Positions 48,813 through 58,630 of a DNA stretch of 64,000 nt are shown piece by piece; positions within the stretch are counted from its first letter, which is position 1, and each line of letters starts with the position of its first letter. This DNA comes from Corynespora cassiicola (taxonomy: Eukaryota > Ascomycota > Dothideomycetes > Pleosporales > Corynesporascaceae): positions 55,162 to 119,161 of the forward strand of contig JAEUWY010000003.1 in NCBI GenBank assembly GCA_022059125.1, written 5' to 3'. The notes beneath the pieces were generated by a model that saw only the letters and a list, made by a program, of their open reading frames with translations, had not been told where the DNA came from and did no database searches. Made by a program: the position numbers and the translations under genes.

Positions 48813-50477
48813 ATGCAAACGACACTTATTTACCTCATATCTTTTGCTTCGGCTATTGCCGCTCTGTTGCTTTGGAAACTGTGGCGGCTTCTTGACGCTC
48901 ACTCTCGACGAGTTATATTTTCATTTCTGCGAAAGAAAATTCTATATACTTTGGTTTACCAGCGCCGGAGAGGTTCTGGTGATATCAATGTCGCTTCTTT
49001 TGTCAATTTAATTCTCTTCATAACCGGAAATATTGTAGCATGCACCATAAGACTATCTGATCGGGATGAGCTCGCGAAACGATGCGCAACGCTGTTTATG
49101 ATCAACGCTATCCCATTGTACCTTGGGGGTCGAACGAGTTTCCTCGTAGATCGAATACTGCGTCTTTCTTTGAGTGAATTTCACCTCTTCCATCGGTGGG
49201 TGGGTCGAATATGCGTAATACAGGGTCTGGTTCACGGTGTCATCAACGCCACTGCCTCTTCATCATCGGTAAAGGAGACTTTGGTAGCAATGCCTACGTA
49301 ATCTGTGCTTCGATGCCAGCTGATATCAAAATAGTTGCTCTCTCTTCTTACAGCTCTTGGTGGCCTTTCCATTCTCTATATCAGGAGATATATGTACGAA
49401 CTGTTTCTTAAGAGCCATCTGGTATTCGCACTCGCCCTTGGGATCACCCTGTGGTTTCACATACGACCTGGAAGAACTCGCTCTACCATTTTCCTAGGAA
49501 TAGCTGCTCTGACTTGGTTGGGTCAGCATGCGATGTGGGCTGTCTTGTTGGTTCATCGGAATTGGGGATCTAGGTTCCCTGATAGCCCGGTGTTCAACTA
49601 CTTCCCCAGTCAAAGCGCCACCCAGGCCGTGCAAGTAAAGATTCTCCCAAAGAGGCCTTGGAAAGCTACCCCGGGACAATACGTGTATCTCACATTGCCA
49701 AAAATTGCCCCACACAGATTAGGTTTTGTCCAGTCGCATCCGTACATGATCGCATGGGCAGACGAAAGGTCGATCGTCCTGCTAATAGAAAGGGCTGGGG
49801 GCCTTAGCGATACAATTTTCACCTCACCCCATGTAAGATCCTCTGTGATCATCGATGGCCCTTATGGCCATGAGGTACCATTGAATGGCTTCGACAAAGT
49901 GCTGTTCATGGCTAGTGGCATTGGAATTGCGGCTCATCTTCTCCCTATCAAACGCCTTCTTGAGGCTCATGAAGATCAGAGCGCAAGAGTTCGAAGACTG
50001 ACCCTAGTATGGTTCCTTGAATCACATGGTATTTCTTCTACTAATGTTTTTGGCTTATCTAACATGGTATAGACCAGGTGGCATGGGCGCGTGGCTTCCT
50101 TGACCGTCTTCATGAAATGGATCATCGGCATATCTTTACTATAGCCCTTTATACGCCACCAAATACCAAATTTCAAACCGTTGAAGAGAGAATAGGCAAG
50201 CGTTGGTTTGAAACTGACCAATCTCTTGATGTCGGTTGGTATATCAGTAAAGAAAATTCAGCTGACGCCGGTAACATGGTAGTCTCAGGTATGAGGCCTT
50301 CTAGAGTTTATCACGTTAGCATTGCTAACAATCGAGATAGTATGCGGCACGCCAAACTTTGAGGAAGCGGTAAGGAGCGGACTACGTGAGAGTAAAGAAG
50401 ATATCCATATGGTAACAGCTGGGTTCCGCCCGGAGGAAACTGTCGCTGGCCGGGCGTCCCGTGTTAGATATTCTTAG
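48813..50477 (+). CDS. Ferric-reductase-type transmembrane oxidoreductase
   Basis: Exons 48813-49268, 49335-50028, 50073-50288 and 50341-50477 close in phase to 500 residues. ATG 48813 (MQTTLIYLISFASAIAALLL) is preferred over 48753, which would leave only 9 bp to the divergent gene. Features in order: about six to seven membrane helices and two bis-histidine heme pairs with 13 residues between the histidines (FHRWVGRICVIQGLVHG and SHLVFALALGITLWFH). The FAD domain has an HPYMIAW motif (canonical HPFT). The NAD(P) site has KVLFMASGIGIAAHLLPI (canonical GGxGI), and the C-terminus has VCGTPNF. It should move electrons from NAD(P)H through FAD and heme to an extracellular acceptor, classically Fe(III) or Cu(II), or oxygen. 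The FAD and NAD motifs are slightly atypical. Introns use GTATTT/GTATGA donors with CTAAC branches. Confidence 0.9.
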
Positions 50478-51671
50478 ATATTTCATGTGGCTGCAAGAAA
50501 CCTGTACAGAACCAATAGAAGAAAAAATGAGCAAATTTGAGTCACTAGTTAGTTACAATGAAGTTTTATTTTCTCAAAGCTCCTACGATTTTGACCCGGA
50601 TACAAAGAGCCCCTACGTTTAGGTACGCGTATCGGAGATGGAAGAGTAGAAAGAGCTGAATGTCAGATAAAAAAATGAGACCCATCTCCATAGCTGCAGA
50701 TTTTTTTCAAAACATTACCGGCGTTTCAAACAATCACTTTCCGGCAATGAATAACTATTGAGGGGGTTTTTCGTTGTTCGAATAGGCTTGCACGGAAGAG
50801 GAGTCTCCACCAGCTGTGCCGCAACATTGACACGGTTCGCATGATCAGAACTAAACCTAAGCGATGGTGTGCTTGTCCCTGCGGCGAGAGGCGTGTAGGG
50901 CCATCGGCAGTATATCGGCAGACTAACCTCGAAAAAACGCAGGTACCAACTGTAACCTGGCCAATAAGAGCTCGATGAGCGGAAAACACGGGCGTTTCTC
51001 CCCTGCGGGATCTGAGCCCATGCAAGTTAACATCCCGTAACCGCTGCACTGCGGCTAATCCTGACGTAACCCTGCGCCCCTCGACGCCACAAGCCCGCAT
51101 CCTACAGTTGCCCCTGCGGGAAAAAAGACCCTGTGCAACATTAGCGCTTATGGGAAATTCTGCCCTAGTCCATCCACGCCCCTCGACGCCGCCAGCCCGC
51201 ATTCTACAATCGCCCCTGCGGGAAATAAGACCCTGTGCAACACGAGCGCTTGCGGGACAAAAACCCCCAGTCCATTCGCGCCCCTGCACTGAAGTGGAAA
51301 ATGAGGTCTTATATCCCTTAATCGACATTCCAAATTTGAAAACCCAAAAATGGATCCGCGCCGCATGGCACAATAGCCCGTAGGGGCACTTCCCTGGCGT
51401 AAATTGTATCCCATGTGGGATTTAAGGCCATAAGGCCTTGATCCCGCGAATTTGCTTTCATTACCTTGCTTTCTGCTACAGCAAGTACTATCACTGATCG
51501 CTCCCAGAGAAACATAGTAACTACTCAATTACCTGAAATAAGAAACACAGTCATGAGCTTCCAGGAAGAGAGAAGCAGCCATATACATCAAGATTTCTGT
51601 AGGTTTGCCTTTCTGTTTGTGACGACAGATAAGCCGATTAACTTCAAATAGATAGGCATTCTATTTCTGCC
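50478..51671. other. 1.2-kb region of GC-rich repeats, no convincing gene
   Basis: A long minus-strand frame (51373-50726) owes its openness to the tandem repeat at 51075-51290 and has no family features. Words such as CCCCTGCGGGA recur (near 50877, 50998, 51112, 51214). The segment may be a decayed or non-autonomous repeat. I could not find matching terminal inverted repeats. Confidence 0.5.
51075..51290. repeat. 102-bp tandem repeat, two copies plus a partial third
   Basis: Copies start at 51075, 51177 and 51279 with CGCCCCT. The first two share CGACGCC(A/G)C, GCCCGCAT, CCCCTGCGGGAAA and AAGACCCTGTGCAAC at the same spacing, with several point differences. Confidence 0.85.
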
Positions 51672-52478
51672 ATGCTATGTTCAGCGAATGAAGATCAAAG
51701 CCTCCAAACAGAAAAAGCACCTGATCTATCGCAGTCCAAACATCAAGACAAAATAGGACAGCAGACTGGTTCAAACATTGCTGGGATACCTGGCCTTTTT
51801 CATGTGCATACCCAGGGCCTAATTCACCTACCGAGCTTAAGATCGCAGTCTGAGGCTAGCCCGAAAGACCACTTTCAAATGCCTCCGTTCGATACGTTTC
51901 GAAGTTTGGCCGGGGAAAGCGGATGTAGGATAAGATTGCATAGCAATTGCACTTGTGAAACATCCCAGCCCGTTTCTGGACCGGAGCCGAAGAAACCTCT
52001 GATTCATCAAACCTCAGGAGTCGGAGAATATATCAAGAAGATGGAGAAACTGCAAAGGTACTATTCTTCTGCAGTTTCTGATCACGGAGCTATTCGTCTG
52101 AGTATCGAGACACCATCGAACCACAAGTCACAACCAATTGGAAACACGACAGTTTGGCATCCAGATCTCCAGAAAAGAGATTTAAGAGGTTTCTCCCAAG
52201 CAAGGATGGCTGAATCAATCAAGGTCAATCTCGATCCCGTACTCTGTAAAACTGAGAAAGATGTAATCAACATTATTGTAGACGTTCGGGGTTCTGTAGG
52301 TCAACTTTGGGATAGGAGGTGCGAATCTCCGGAAACCAGATTACAAATGCGAGTAGCGTATTTCTGGGCCGTGGCCCAGGGCAGGATGCAACATTCTTAT
52401 ATCGCTGCTGAGCTTTCTCTAACCCCTAGTATTCTCTGGGAATGTGTTTTTCGATATGCCAGCGTTGGAAAGCCTTGA
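51672..52478 (+). CDS. Orphan protein, 268 aa
   Basis: Intronless, ATG 51672 (MLCSANEDQSLQTEKAPDLS). The first ~120 residues are polar and probably disordered. From ~125 it looks folded (GEYIKKMEKLQRYYSSAVSD, KVNLDPVLCKTEKDVINIIV, then LQMRVAYFWAVAQGRMQHSY). The last part, AAELSLTPSILWECVFRYAS, could be helical. No family recognised. It is followed at 215 bp by another small plus-strand gene. Confidence 0.6.
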   Translation: MLCSANEDQSLQTEKAPDLSQSKHQDKIGQQTGSNIAGIPGLFHVHTQGLIHLPSLRSQSEASPKDHFQMPPFDTFRSLAGESGCRIRLHSNCTCETSQPVSGPEPKKPLIHQTSGVGEYIKKMEKLQRYYSSAVSDHGAIRLSIETPSNHKSQPIGNTTVWHPDLQKRDLRGFSQARMAESIKVNLDPVLCKTEKDVINIIVDVRGSVGQLWDRRCESPETRLQMRVAYFWAVAQGRMQHSYIAAELSLTPSILWECVFRYASVGKP

Positions 52479-52692
52479 GATAACACAAATGTGACCAATA
52501 AGCGAGTATGTACAAAAATGAAAAATGAAAAATGAATCTCAATGCGTTGCGATTTCCACATTCCATTTTCAGCAATCAAAAATATTGCGCGCTTGTGCAA
52601 GAGGCTTGAAATATCTTTGATTGGGGAAAGGCTAATAAACAAAGATCGGATATCCTCAAGCCATCTCGTTTACAATACACACAGATACCAAT

Positions 52693-53148
52693 ATGCCTTA
52701 TGCACGCTACCTAGCATTTTCCTACCTTCAAACACAACTCCTTATACGTTGTTTTAACATCTATTCACGCGAAAATAGTCATGCTTTGAATGATCCGTAC
52801 CTTCCGGACGCTGTGAGCAAGTTTCCTTTCAAACAACAGTTAGACTGCACCTGCGTCTGCTCTTTATGCATTCATATGCAAGCCGTACAAGATGACCACA
52901 TCCAAAGAAATTTGAGACGAAGAATGGAACGATTTCAGGGGCATGCTACCGTGGAGTTCGCCAAACTCACACAACTCTTAGAGACCTTCAAGACATGCCC
53001 CAGCTGGATGGAGCACCTAGCCCAACAACAAGACAGTTTTACTCTGATTTGCAATGGTAAATCAAGCCTCATTATTGAAAATATTGGAAGCTCACCATAT
53101 ATAGAAATTGATGAGAAGCTAGAGGCAATTAGTATAGCTGAGCCTTAA
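52693..53148 (+). CDS. Orphan protein, 151 aa
   Basis: Intronless, ATG 52693 (MPYARYLAFSYLQTQLLIRC). A cysteine cluster CTCVCSLC occurs near residue 52, followed by a charged helix (DDHIQRNLRRRMERFQGHAT). The C-terminal half has TLICNGKSSLIIENIGSSPY. No family recognised. An AAAAATG-type repeat (52513-52536) lies upstream. Confidence 0.55.
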   Translation: MPYARYLAFSYLQTQLLIRCFNIYSRENSHALNDPYLPDAVSKFPFKQQLDCTCVCSLCIHMQAVQDDHIQRNLRRRMERFQGHATVEFAKLTQLLETFKTCPSWMEHLAQQQDSFTLICNGKSSLIIENIGSSPYIEIDEKLEAISIAEP

Positions 53149-53313
53149 GAAGCCCACCTGGATATCGAAAGCATGAAATTTGTTAGCTATGAAGTACTAG
53201 TTAAATTTATGACTCTTTAAGAAATGTATCAATGTGAAGTAAGCTATTCGAGCTGAAAATTTCTAACTACATTAACTAACTACAGTACTTACAATAACAT
53301 GAATCTTTACTAT

Positions 53314-54069
53314 TTAGATGATTAGGACATCTAAGCAAGTGGTATACCTCTCTGTGAACCCTAGTCCATCAAAATTCCACATCCAGTATAGAGTATAGAT
53401 AGTTCTCGGGCTCAAATCAAAAGGAAGCTGTACGTTACTACCGCACCAGAGATCAGGACCTTCTTCCTGAAGCTTTGGACGATGCGAGCGCGTCTTTCTA
53501 CTCATCGCCATAGGTGTACCATTGTCTTGGTAACATAGTCCATCGTCAAATGAAGTTTCTCGAAGCCGAGTTGCAGTTCCAATAATGCTCTGAAAACCTT
53601 CAGCAGGAGATGGGCTCGACGTACCAAAGATAGTTACGGTTCCTGGATGAGGATGGCCTGGATCGTTTTGGATTTTTGTCACGTGACCGTTTTCTTGATA
53701 CAAGAGTAAGACAGCCTCACCCGAATGTGCTACTAGCCGTGGACTCCCATTAGTCTGATTGTAAGTAGTTTGAGTGTCCTTGCATATCAAATCACCGGGT
53801 ACAATCTCGCTGGGTGAACGTCCTGGAGGTGGCAACCTATACATCATGTCATTGTCGGAAAAGCCTGTGGTGCGGGATACTATGTGATTGAATTAGCTAA
53901 GTCACAAGGAAGACACCAGAATCCTACCGTAGCCGCGAGGAAATCCAGCCTCTCCTATAATGCTACCTTCTAATAACACGTATGCTCGTTCAACCCAACT
54001 GTGGCTGTCTCCTTTTAGAATTAGGGACATTGTATAGAGTAAAAAGAAGGCTTGTTCAATAAAACTCAT
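53314..54069 (-). CDS. Secreted DUF7492-like protein, N-terminal His after signal peptide
   Basis: Exon 1 (54069-53928) carries a signal peptide (MSFIEQAFFLLYTMSLILKG) ending before DSHSWVE. Exon 2 (53879-53314) follows a 48-nt intron with GTAGGA donor, TAGCTAAT branch and CACATAG acceptor. Total 235 residues. Motifs typical of this fungal extracellular family appear in order: HSWVE, FPRGY, MYRLPPPGR, PGDLICKDTQ, LLYQENGHVT, GTVTIFGT, DDGLCYQDNG, DLWCGSNVQLP and TIYTLYWMWNFDG. It should be cell-surface or secreted. Biochemical function is unknown to me. The histidine a few residues after the signal peptide recalls copper-dependent lytic enzymes, which is speculative. Family assignment rests on recalled motif patterns. 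Confidence 0.75.
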
Positions 54070-54389
54070 TTTGGCATCTATTCACAAGCATGACCAGGCT
54101 TACACTAGTGAAATATGGCAGTTAAATAGTCAGACCGCAGCCTACCGGAAAGATATTCGTTTCTGGGTTTCTACTTTCCTCTTCCGGAAAACCAAAAACG
54201 GTTTTTGATTATCAGGTCGAGCTTTCTAAAAATAGAAACTTAAAATTGTTATCCAGGGATGACGCGTACCTACATAAATCCCCCAAGAATCGCTGCTGTA
54301 TACCATTTCCCAACGATATCACGCATTTTGTGCACCACATAATTTTGACATCTGCCAAAAAAAATCTTCGCATCACATCAATCCGCAAA

Positions 54390-54677
54390 ATGCTACCAAT
54401 CGATCAATTCATCCATATGAGGGCCGTTAAGAGCGTGTCCTCCAGTCTGGTCGATGCTAGCCCCCAGTCAACCGCTCTACCCAACTCCGCTGCAACCCGG
54501 AAGGCGCACAGTAAAAGTTCAACCAAGATGTCAAGTGGAGCGATTGGTGGGCTGGTAGCTGGTGTGCTACTTCTAATTATCTTAGTGGGCTTGTTTGGAT
54601 ACTACCGGCAAAGAAAATCGAAGCAGAACCGATTGTTGCACGAAACAAGCAAGTTAGAGCCGAACCGTATCAGATAA
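54390..54677 (+). CDS. Small single-pass membrane protein
   Basis: ATG 54390 (MLPIDQFIHMRAVKSVSSS) chosen; 54417 is an alternative, and the open frame extends upstream to 54246. 95 residues. A Ser/Thr-rich outer segment precedes one strong membrane helix (GAIGGLVAGVLLLIILVGLF), followed directly by basic stop-transfer residues (YRQRKSKQNR) and a short tail. The layout is that of fungal single-pass wall-sensor-like or mucin-like proteins, but too short for the known sensors. Confidence 0.5.
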   Translation: MLPIDQFIHMRAVKSVSSSLVDASPQSTALPNSAATRKAHSKSSTKMSSGAIGGLVAGVLLLIILVGLFGYYRQRKSKQNRLLHETSKLEPNRIR

Positions 54678-55287
54678 TGGCAAGTGTGACATTGAAAACA
54701 CTCAGTCATCATATTTTGATTGACGTTCGTCGTTTGGATTGGAGAATAGAAATGGGAATGGAAAATAGGGATCAATACACAAGTCAACCACTGAAGAATG
54801 TTGGTGCAGTATGTTGGACCCAGTGATAGTTAGCAAATATTATGAATATATTATGAGAGATTGTTATGCATCTAAATGTGCATCCTAATCAGGAAGTAAC
54901 GTTACATGGTTTCAGACCAGAAGTCAAGTCAGACGCGGACAGCCGGGATGTACGCGCCGTACATTCGCGCCAGCAGGGATGGTACATGCAGCGCATATTT
55001 AGCCCCACCAGTCACCCCTGTCCCAACTTGAAGGAATTACCACACCAATGCTTAGATTCCGTCGACGATTCAAACCACTTCCCTTCCCTGTTCGCAATCC
55101 GAGTCGAATTTTGCGGTTGACATAGCTTCCTGCAGACCGTGAGTTTGCGACTAAAAAACCTCCTATTTTGCGCCTCACGCATATGACGTTTTCTTTGACA
55201 ACAAAAAACGTAGTAAATTCTAGTTCAATCTACGACCGCCTTATATAGAGAAGAGGAAGATAGAAACTTCATGCATGTCGTTCATAT
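54678..55287. other. Intergenic, no gene seen
   Basis: A plus-strand 84-codon frame (54866-55120) has no recognisable content. Nothing else supported. Confidence 0.4.
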
Positions 55288-55946
55288 TTAACACTTCCTT
55301 CTTTTCCTTTGTTGTCTTTTAGTGTAAGATTCGCCGCTCCTTTTCAGGCCCTTATTAGGGTACACAGACTCTCTCTGCAAGGTTCCTATCAACTCCACCA
55401 ATCTGTTCTGCTCGGATTGAAGTGAATCAATTTCTGTTTGAATATCTTTATGCTTTGCCTCCAGTGTAGTGATTTTCATGGAAACCTCCCGGATAGTATT
55501 CTTCAACTGTTCTACGCCATCTCATCTACTCAGCGAAGAAACTGTGTCAGGTCAAGGGCCTAAGTACTCACTATAACAGTCGTTGTTATTCTTTCCACCT
55601 TCCATATTGACTTTCGAGAGATCGCTGAACTTCCTCTTTCCACTTCTAGAGTTGGGTTGTGGGCATGATTGATTGCTTCGGGTGCAATGTTTCGAAAGCG
55701 AGTCGTTCTTTTGATTCGGAAGTGTGTTGTTCTTACTCTGGGCGTACTTGTAAGCATGATTAAAGTATAAAAACAGGACCTAGTTTTCAACCATACTTCC
55801 TCTATTGCATTTCCTGTTTCGTATATGACAGGACTGGCGGCAGAAAACGAGTTCGACTTAGAAGCGATCTCGAGCCTCTCGCTGTTGACTCTAATCTCTT
55901 CATCGTACATGTGAGGGTCCTCGTTGGTGCCAGATGATTCAGACAT
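55288..55946 (-). CDS. Coiled-coil protein with basic C-terminus, three exons
   Basis: Exons 55946-55797, 55746-55572 and 55511-55288 are joined by introns with GTATGG and GTGAGT donors and TTACAAG and GCGTAG acceptors. Phases close to 182 residues. The N-terminus is acidic (MSESSGTNEDPHMYDEEIRV). Exon 2 is Asn/Ser/Lys-rich and disordered. Exon 3 forms a coiled coil (SMKITTLEAKHKDIQTEIDS, then EQNRLVELIGTLQ) and ends KRQQRKRRKC, a probable nuclear localisation signal. Exon 2 also reads open in another frame contiguous with exon 1, but splicing gives the more coherent protein. No family recognised. Confidence 0.55.
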
Positions 55947-56908
55947 AGTAGATTGGAAATATCGTGAGCTTTAGTTGCTGTTACGAGTGAAGTTAATTGA
56001 AATGGTTGATAGTCAGTCCCTTTTATACCAAGGCTCCCGAGCTTAGGCCATGTTCCGTCTCTTACGATAGGCACTGTATTTCTCTTCCTTGTCAAGTGTT
56101 ATACATGCATGAAGTATGCCTCGTATAGATCCCAGTAAAGCCAAATTTGAGGTCTGATATGCTCTTTTGGGTTCGAGAAGACTCCGTTACCATCTACACA
56201 TTTTCCAGCTTACCATGCAGTACTCTGTGCTGAATATCGCAGAGCCTATTGGAGAAAAAGGCGCCACACAATTCGAAATGAGGTATCACGAGTTCTATGG
56301 AAACAGTGGTGCCTAATATGGTGGTTCCAATTACCCCAAGGCGTTTTTCTCGGGGTTGACAGGGCAAAGCCACCCCTTAGCAACAGGTCTTGGGCCTAGC
56401 GAGGAATCATTGGCCATCATGAACCCGTCATCCAGCACATTTATGCAATCATACTCTAAATATATCTCTGCTCAGGGCAGTGTTTGCCGGTTGTGGACAG
56501 ATATCAGCGCGCGAAGCCACCCCCTGGTTCCAGATTGAGAGAGAGTGGAGCCTCTATCAGGTGTCCATAGGCCATCAAACTGCCATCTTCATGCAGAGTT
56601 TGCTCATCGATACGGAAAACATACATCCGGGCGCTAGAAGAGCGGCTTGTTACCCTCTGTGCTGTTTATAAGTCTGCCTTGGGTGGCACAAAGGGAGCAA
56701 TACGCCGTTGTCTTGTTAATCACATCGATTACTATTCGCATCTGTTACCAATCTATCTTGAATTGTCAAAATATCATCATGACACCATATTCGCAGGCAC
56801 ACGCTATGGAGAAGGCATCAAACAGTGGTATGTCATAGCAAAATCTGTATTCACAGTTCTAATAAAATTTGAAAAGAGAGTAAAATAGTTCTCATTGATT
56901 TGGAGACT
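55947..56908. other. Intergenic, no convincing gene
   Basis: Four overlapping plus-strand frames of 60-70 codons (56356-56888) lack domain content or splice partners. I would treat them as noise or remnants. Confidence 0.4.
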
Positions 56909-57905
56909 ATGATTGAAACATGCGCCTTTTGTTATAAAGAACTTGGCTGTACTAAGTTCGTTTTTGACGAGTGCTCATGTGTAAGTATGGCAGCAATACA
57001 GACGTTAGGCTACACTCATCTTGTTAGGTCTGTTGTTTGGGCTGCATAGATGCTCCAGATGACGCCTCTACATCTCGAAACGACAAAAAACTAATGACCT
57101 GTCGCATCCATCGACAGGATTCACCATCAAAGGTGATTAAGTTATCAGGTTCTGAGTGCACTATCTGCCAGGAAACTGAGTTTCATACCAAATGTCGAGT
57201 ATCGACAAGTTGTGGTAAGTGTGAAACTCGTCACACATGTATCTATTAATCGATCCTTAGGGCATATATTCTGCAGTTCTTGCATACGAGAATGGTTTCG
57301 AGTTCAGTGCAGCATAGATACACCCAAGACATGCCCCATGTGCAGAACGCCCTGGTCCCCAGCCCCTTCGAAGAAGGGTGCGATGTATTATCGTCGATAC
57401 ATACCTCGCCTAAGACCGGCTGAAAAGTCCATAGATCAAGGCAGAGTCACGGTGTGTATTATCATCATCTGGCTTAGAATTGAATGCGGGCTGATATGTT
57501 CGAAAGAAGCCTTCAAAGAACCGAAAACGCAAGGCTTTGATTCCAAGGTCAACACCAAAAGGTCGCAAAAGTTCAGAAGGCGCTGTTTCTGACGCTTGGA
57601 TTAACTTTCAACTGCACTGGGTTCGATGCCTTCCCTCCTTGGAGGCTGAAATGTCCGAAAGCTCAACCAAGGCTTCTTTTGGGCATGTGTTAGACATTCT
57701 GAAGCATGAATGTGCTTTGCAAAAGGAAACTAGTGGGGATATCAGCTGGGGGTTTGCAAAGGTCTTGAAGGTAGCCTTTGAGCAGTTGGAGCAAGCTTAT
57801 GGAGGCTTTAGCCGGGAACAGAAAGACTACAAGAGGTTATTTGTGCTTCTGAGGCAACTTGAAACCGCTCAAAATTTTCATCAAGCAAGTTGGCTAGCAG
57901 CATGA
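56909..57905 (+). CDS. C3HC4 RING-finger protein, four exons
   Basis: Exons 56909-56980, 57028-57214, 57261-57451 and 57507-57905 (introns 46-55 nt; GTAAGT, GTAAGT and GTGTGT donors) close in phase to 282 residues. The RING is split by intron 2: CTICQE is followed by VSTSC, then GHIFCSSCIREWFRV and CPMCRTPW after the splice. This gives the C-x2-C ... C-x-H-x2-C-x2-C ... C-x2-C order of a C3HC4 RING. Extra CxxC pairs precede it (TCAFC, CSC, CCLGC). A basic KPSKNRKRK segment follows, and then a helical C-terminus (FAKVLKVAFEQLEQAYGGFS). A ubiquitin E3 ligase role is expected from the family. Substrate unknown. Confidence 0.8.
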
Positions 57906-58630
57906 ATAGCCTCAAGTCGGGCGCGTCTTCTTTTTTGGTAAAACAAAGCATCCACTCGCTCTTGGAAGTTCACAACCTGAAATCAGTGTAAAAAAATGAT
58001 TCTACTTCCAATAAAATCGTCCAAATTCTTTTTTAATCATTGCCAGGAGCAAAGGGATTGGCCAGCAGAAATGTCAAGATGGGCGATGAAGGCAGTAGTC
58101 ATGTGACTGATACACATGACTAGCTAGCGTCACTACTTAGTCTTAGATCCCGCCTTGACAATACGATAACTCTTACACCCCCAAAGTTCTGACAAGAAAG
58201 TAGAGCTTGAGACCCTTATGTTGTGTTTTTTAACTGTCTACAAATGGTGATAGGATGGAACACTTGTTTTGGTTTTTTCATGCGTCGGGCGGAACACGCT
58301 CACTGAGATAAGTAATACTGTTGTGTGAGATAGAGGTTCCCACGATCAAAGGACTGGCAATGAGACATTATTTGGTCATCAGCCAGGTTACCTCACAGGG
58401 AAAAATATCCCCCTAATTATAAGACAGAAATAATTCACGACTATAAAAATGTTCATGTTTGTAACATATTCTGAGCGAGCGATATTTGCGGCCGAGAACA
58501 GATAGCAATGTCTGCTCTCAGAGTCTTGAGCTACAGACCTACAAAAACGTCGTGTCAAGAAAATCCACTATGTCATGCCTTGATATTGGGATACCTGAGT
58601 AAATACCTGAAAACTACTATTCTAGGAAAA
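57906..58630. other. Intergenic, no gene seen
   Basis: Only a 65-codon plus frame (58508-58705), which overlaps the chromodomain gene's 3' end and is likely fortuitous. Confidence 0.4.

Noticed and set aside
50726..51373. Minus-strand 215-codon ORF
   Set aside because: Maintained by the 102-bp GC-rich repeat. Composition is R/G-rich and unlike the other proteins in the window.
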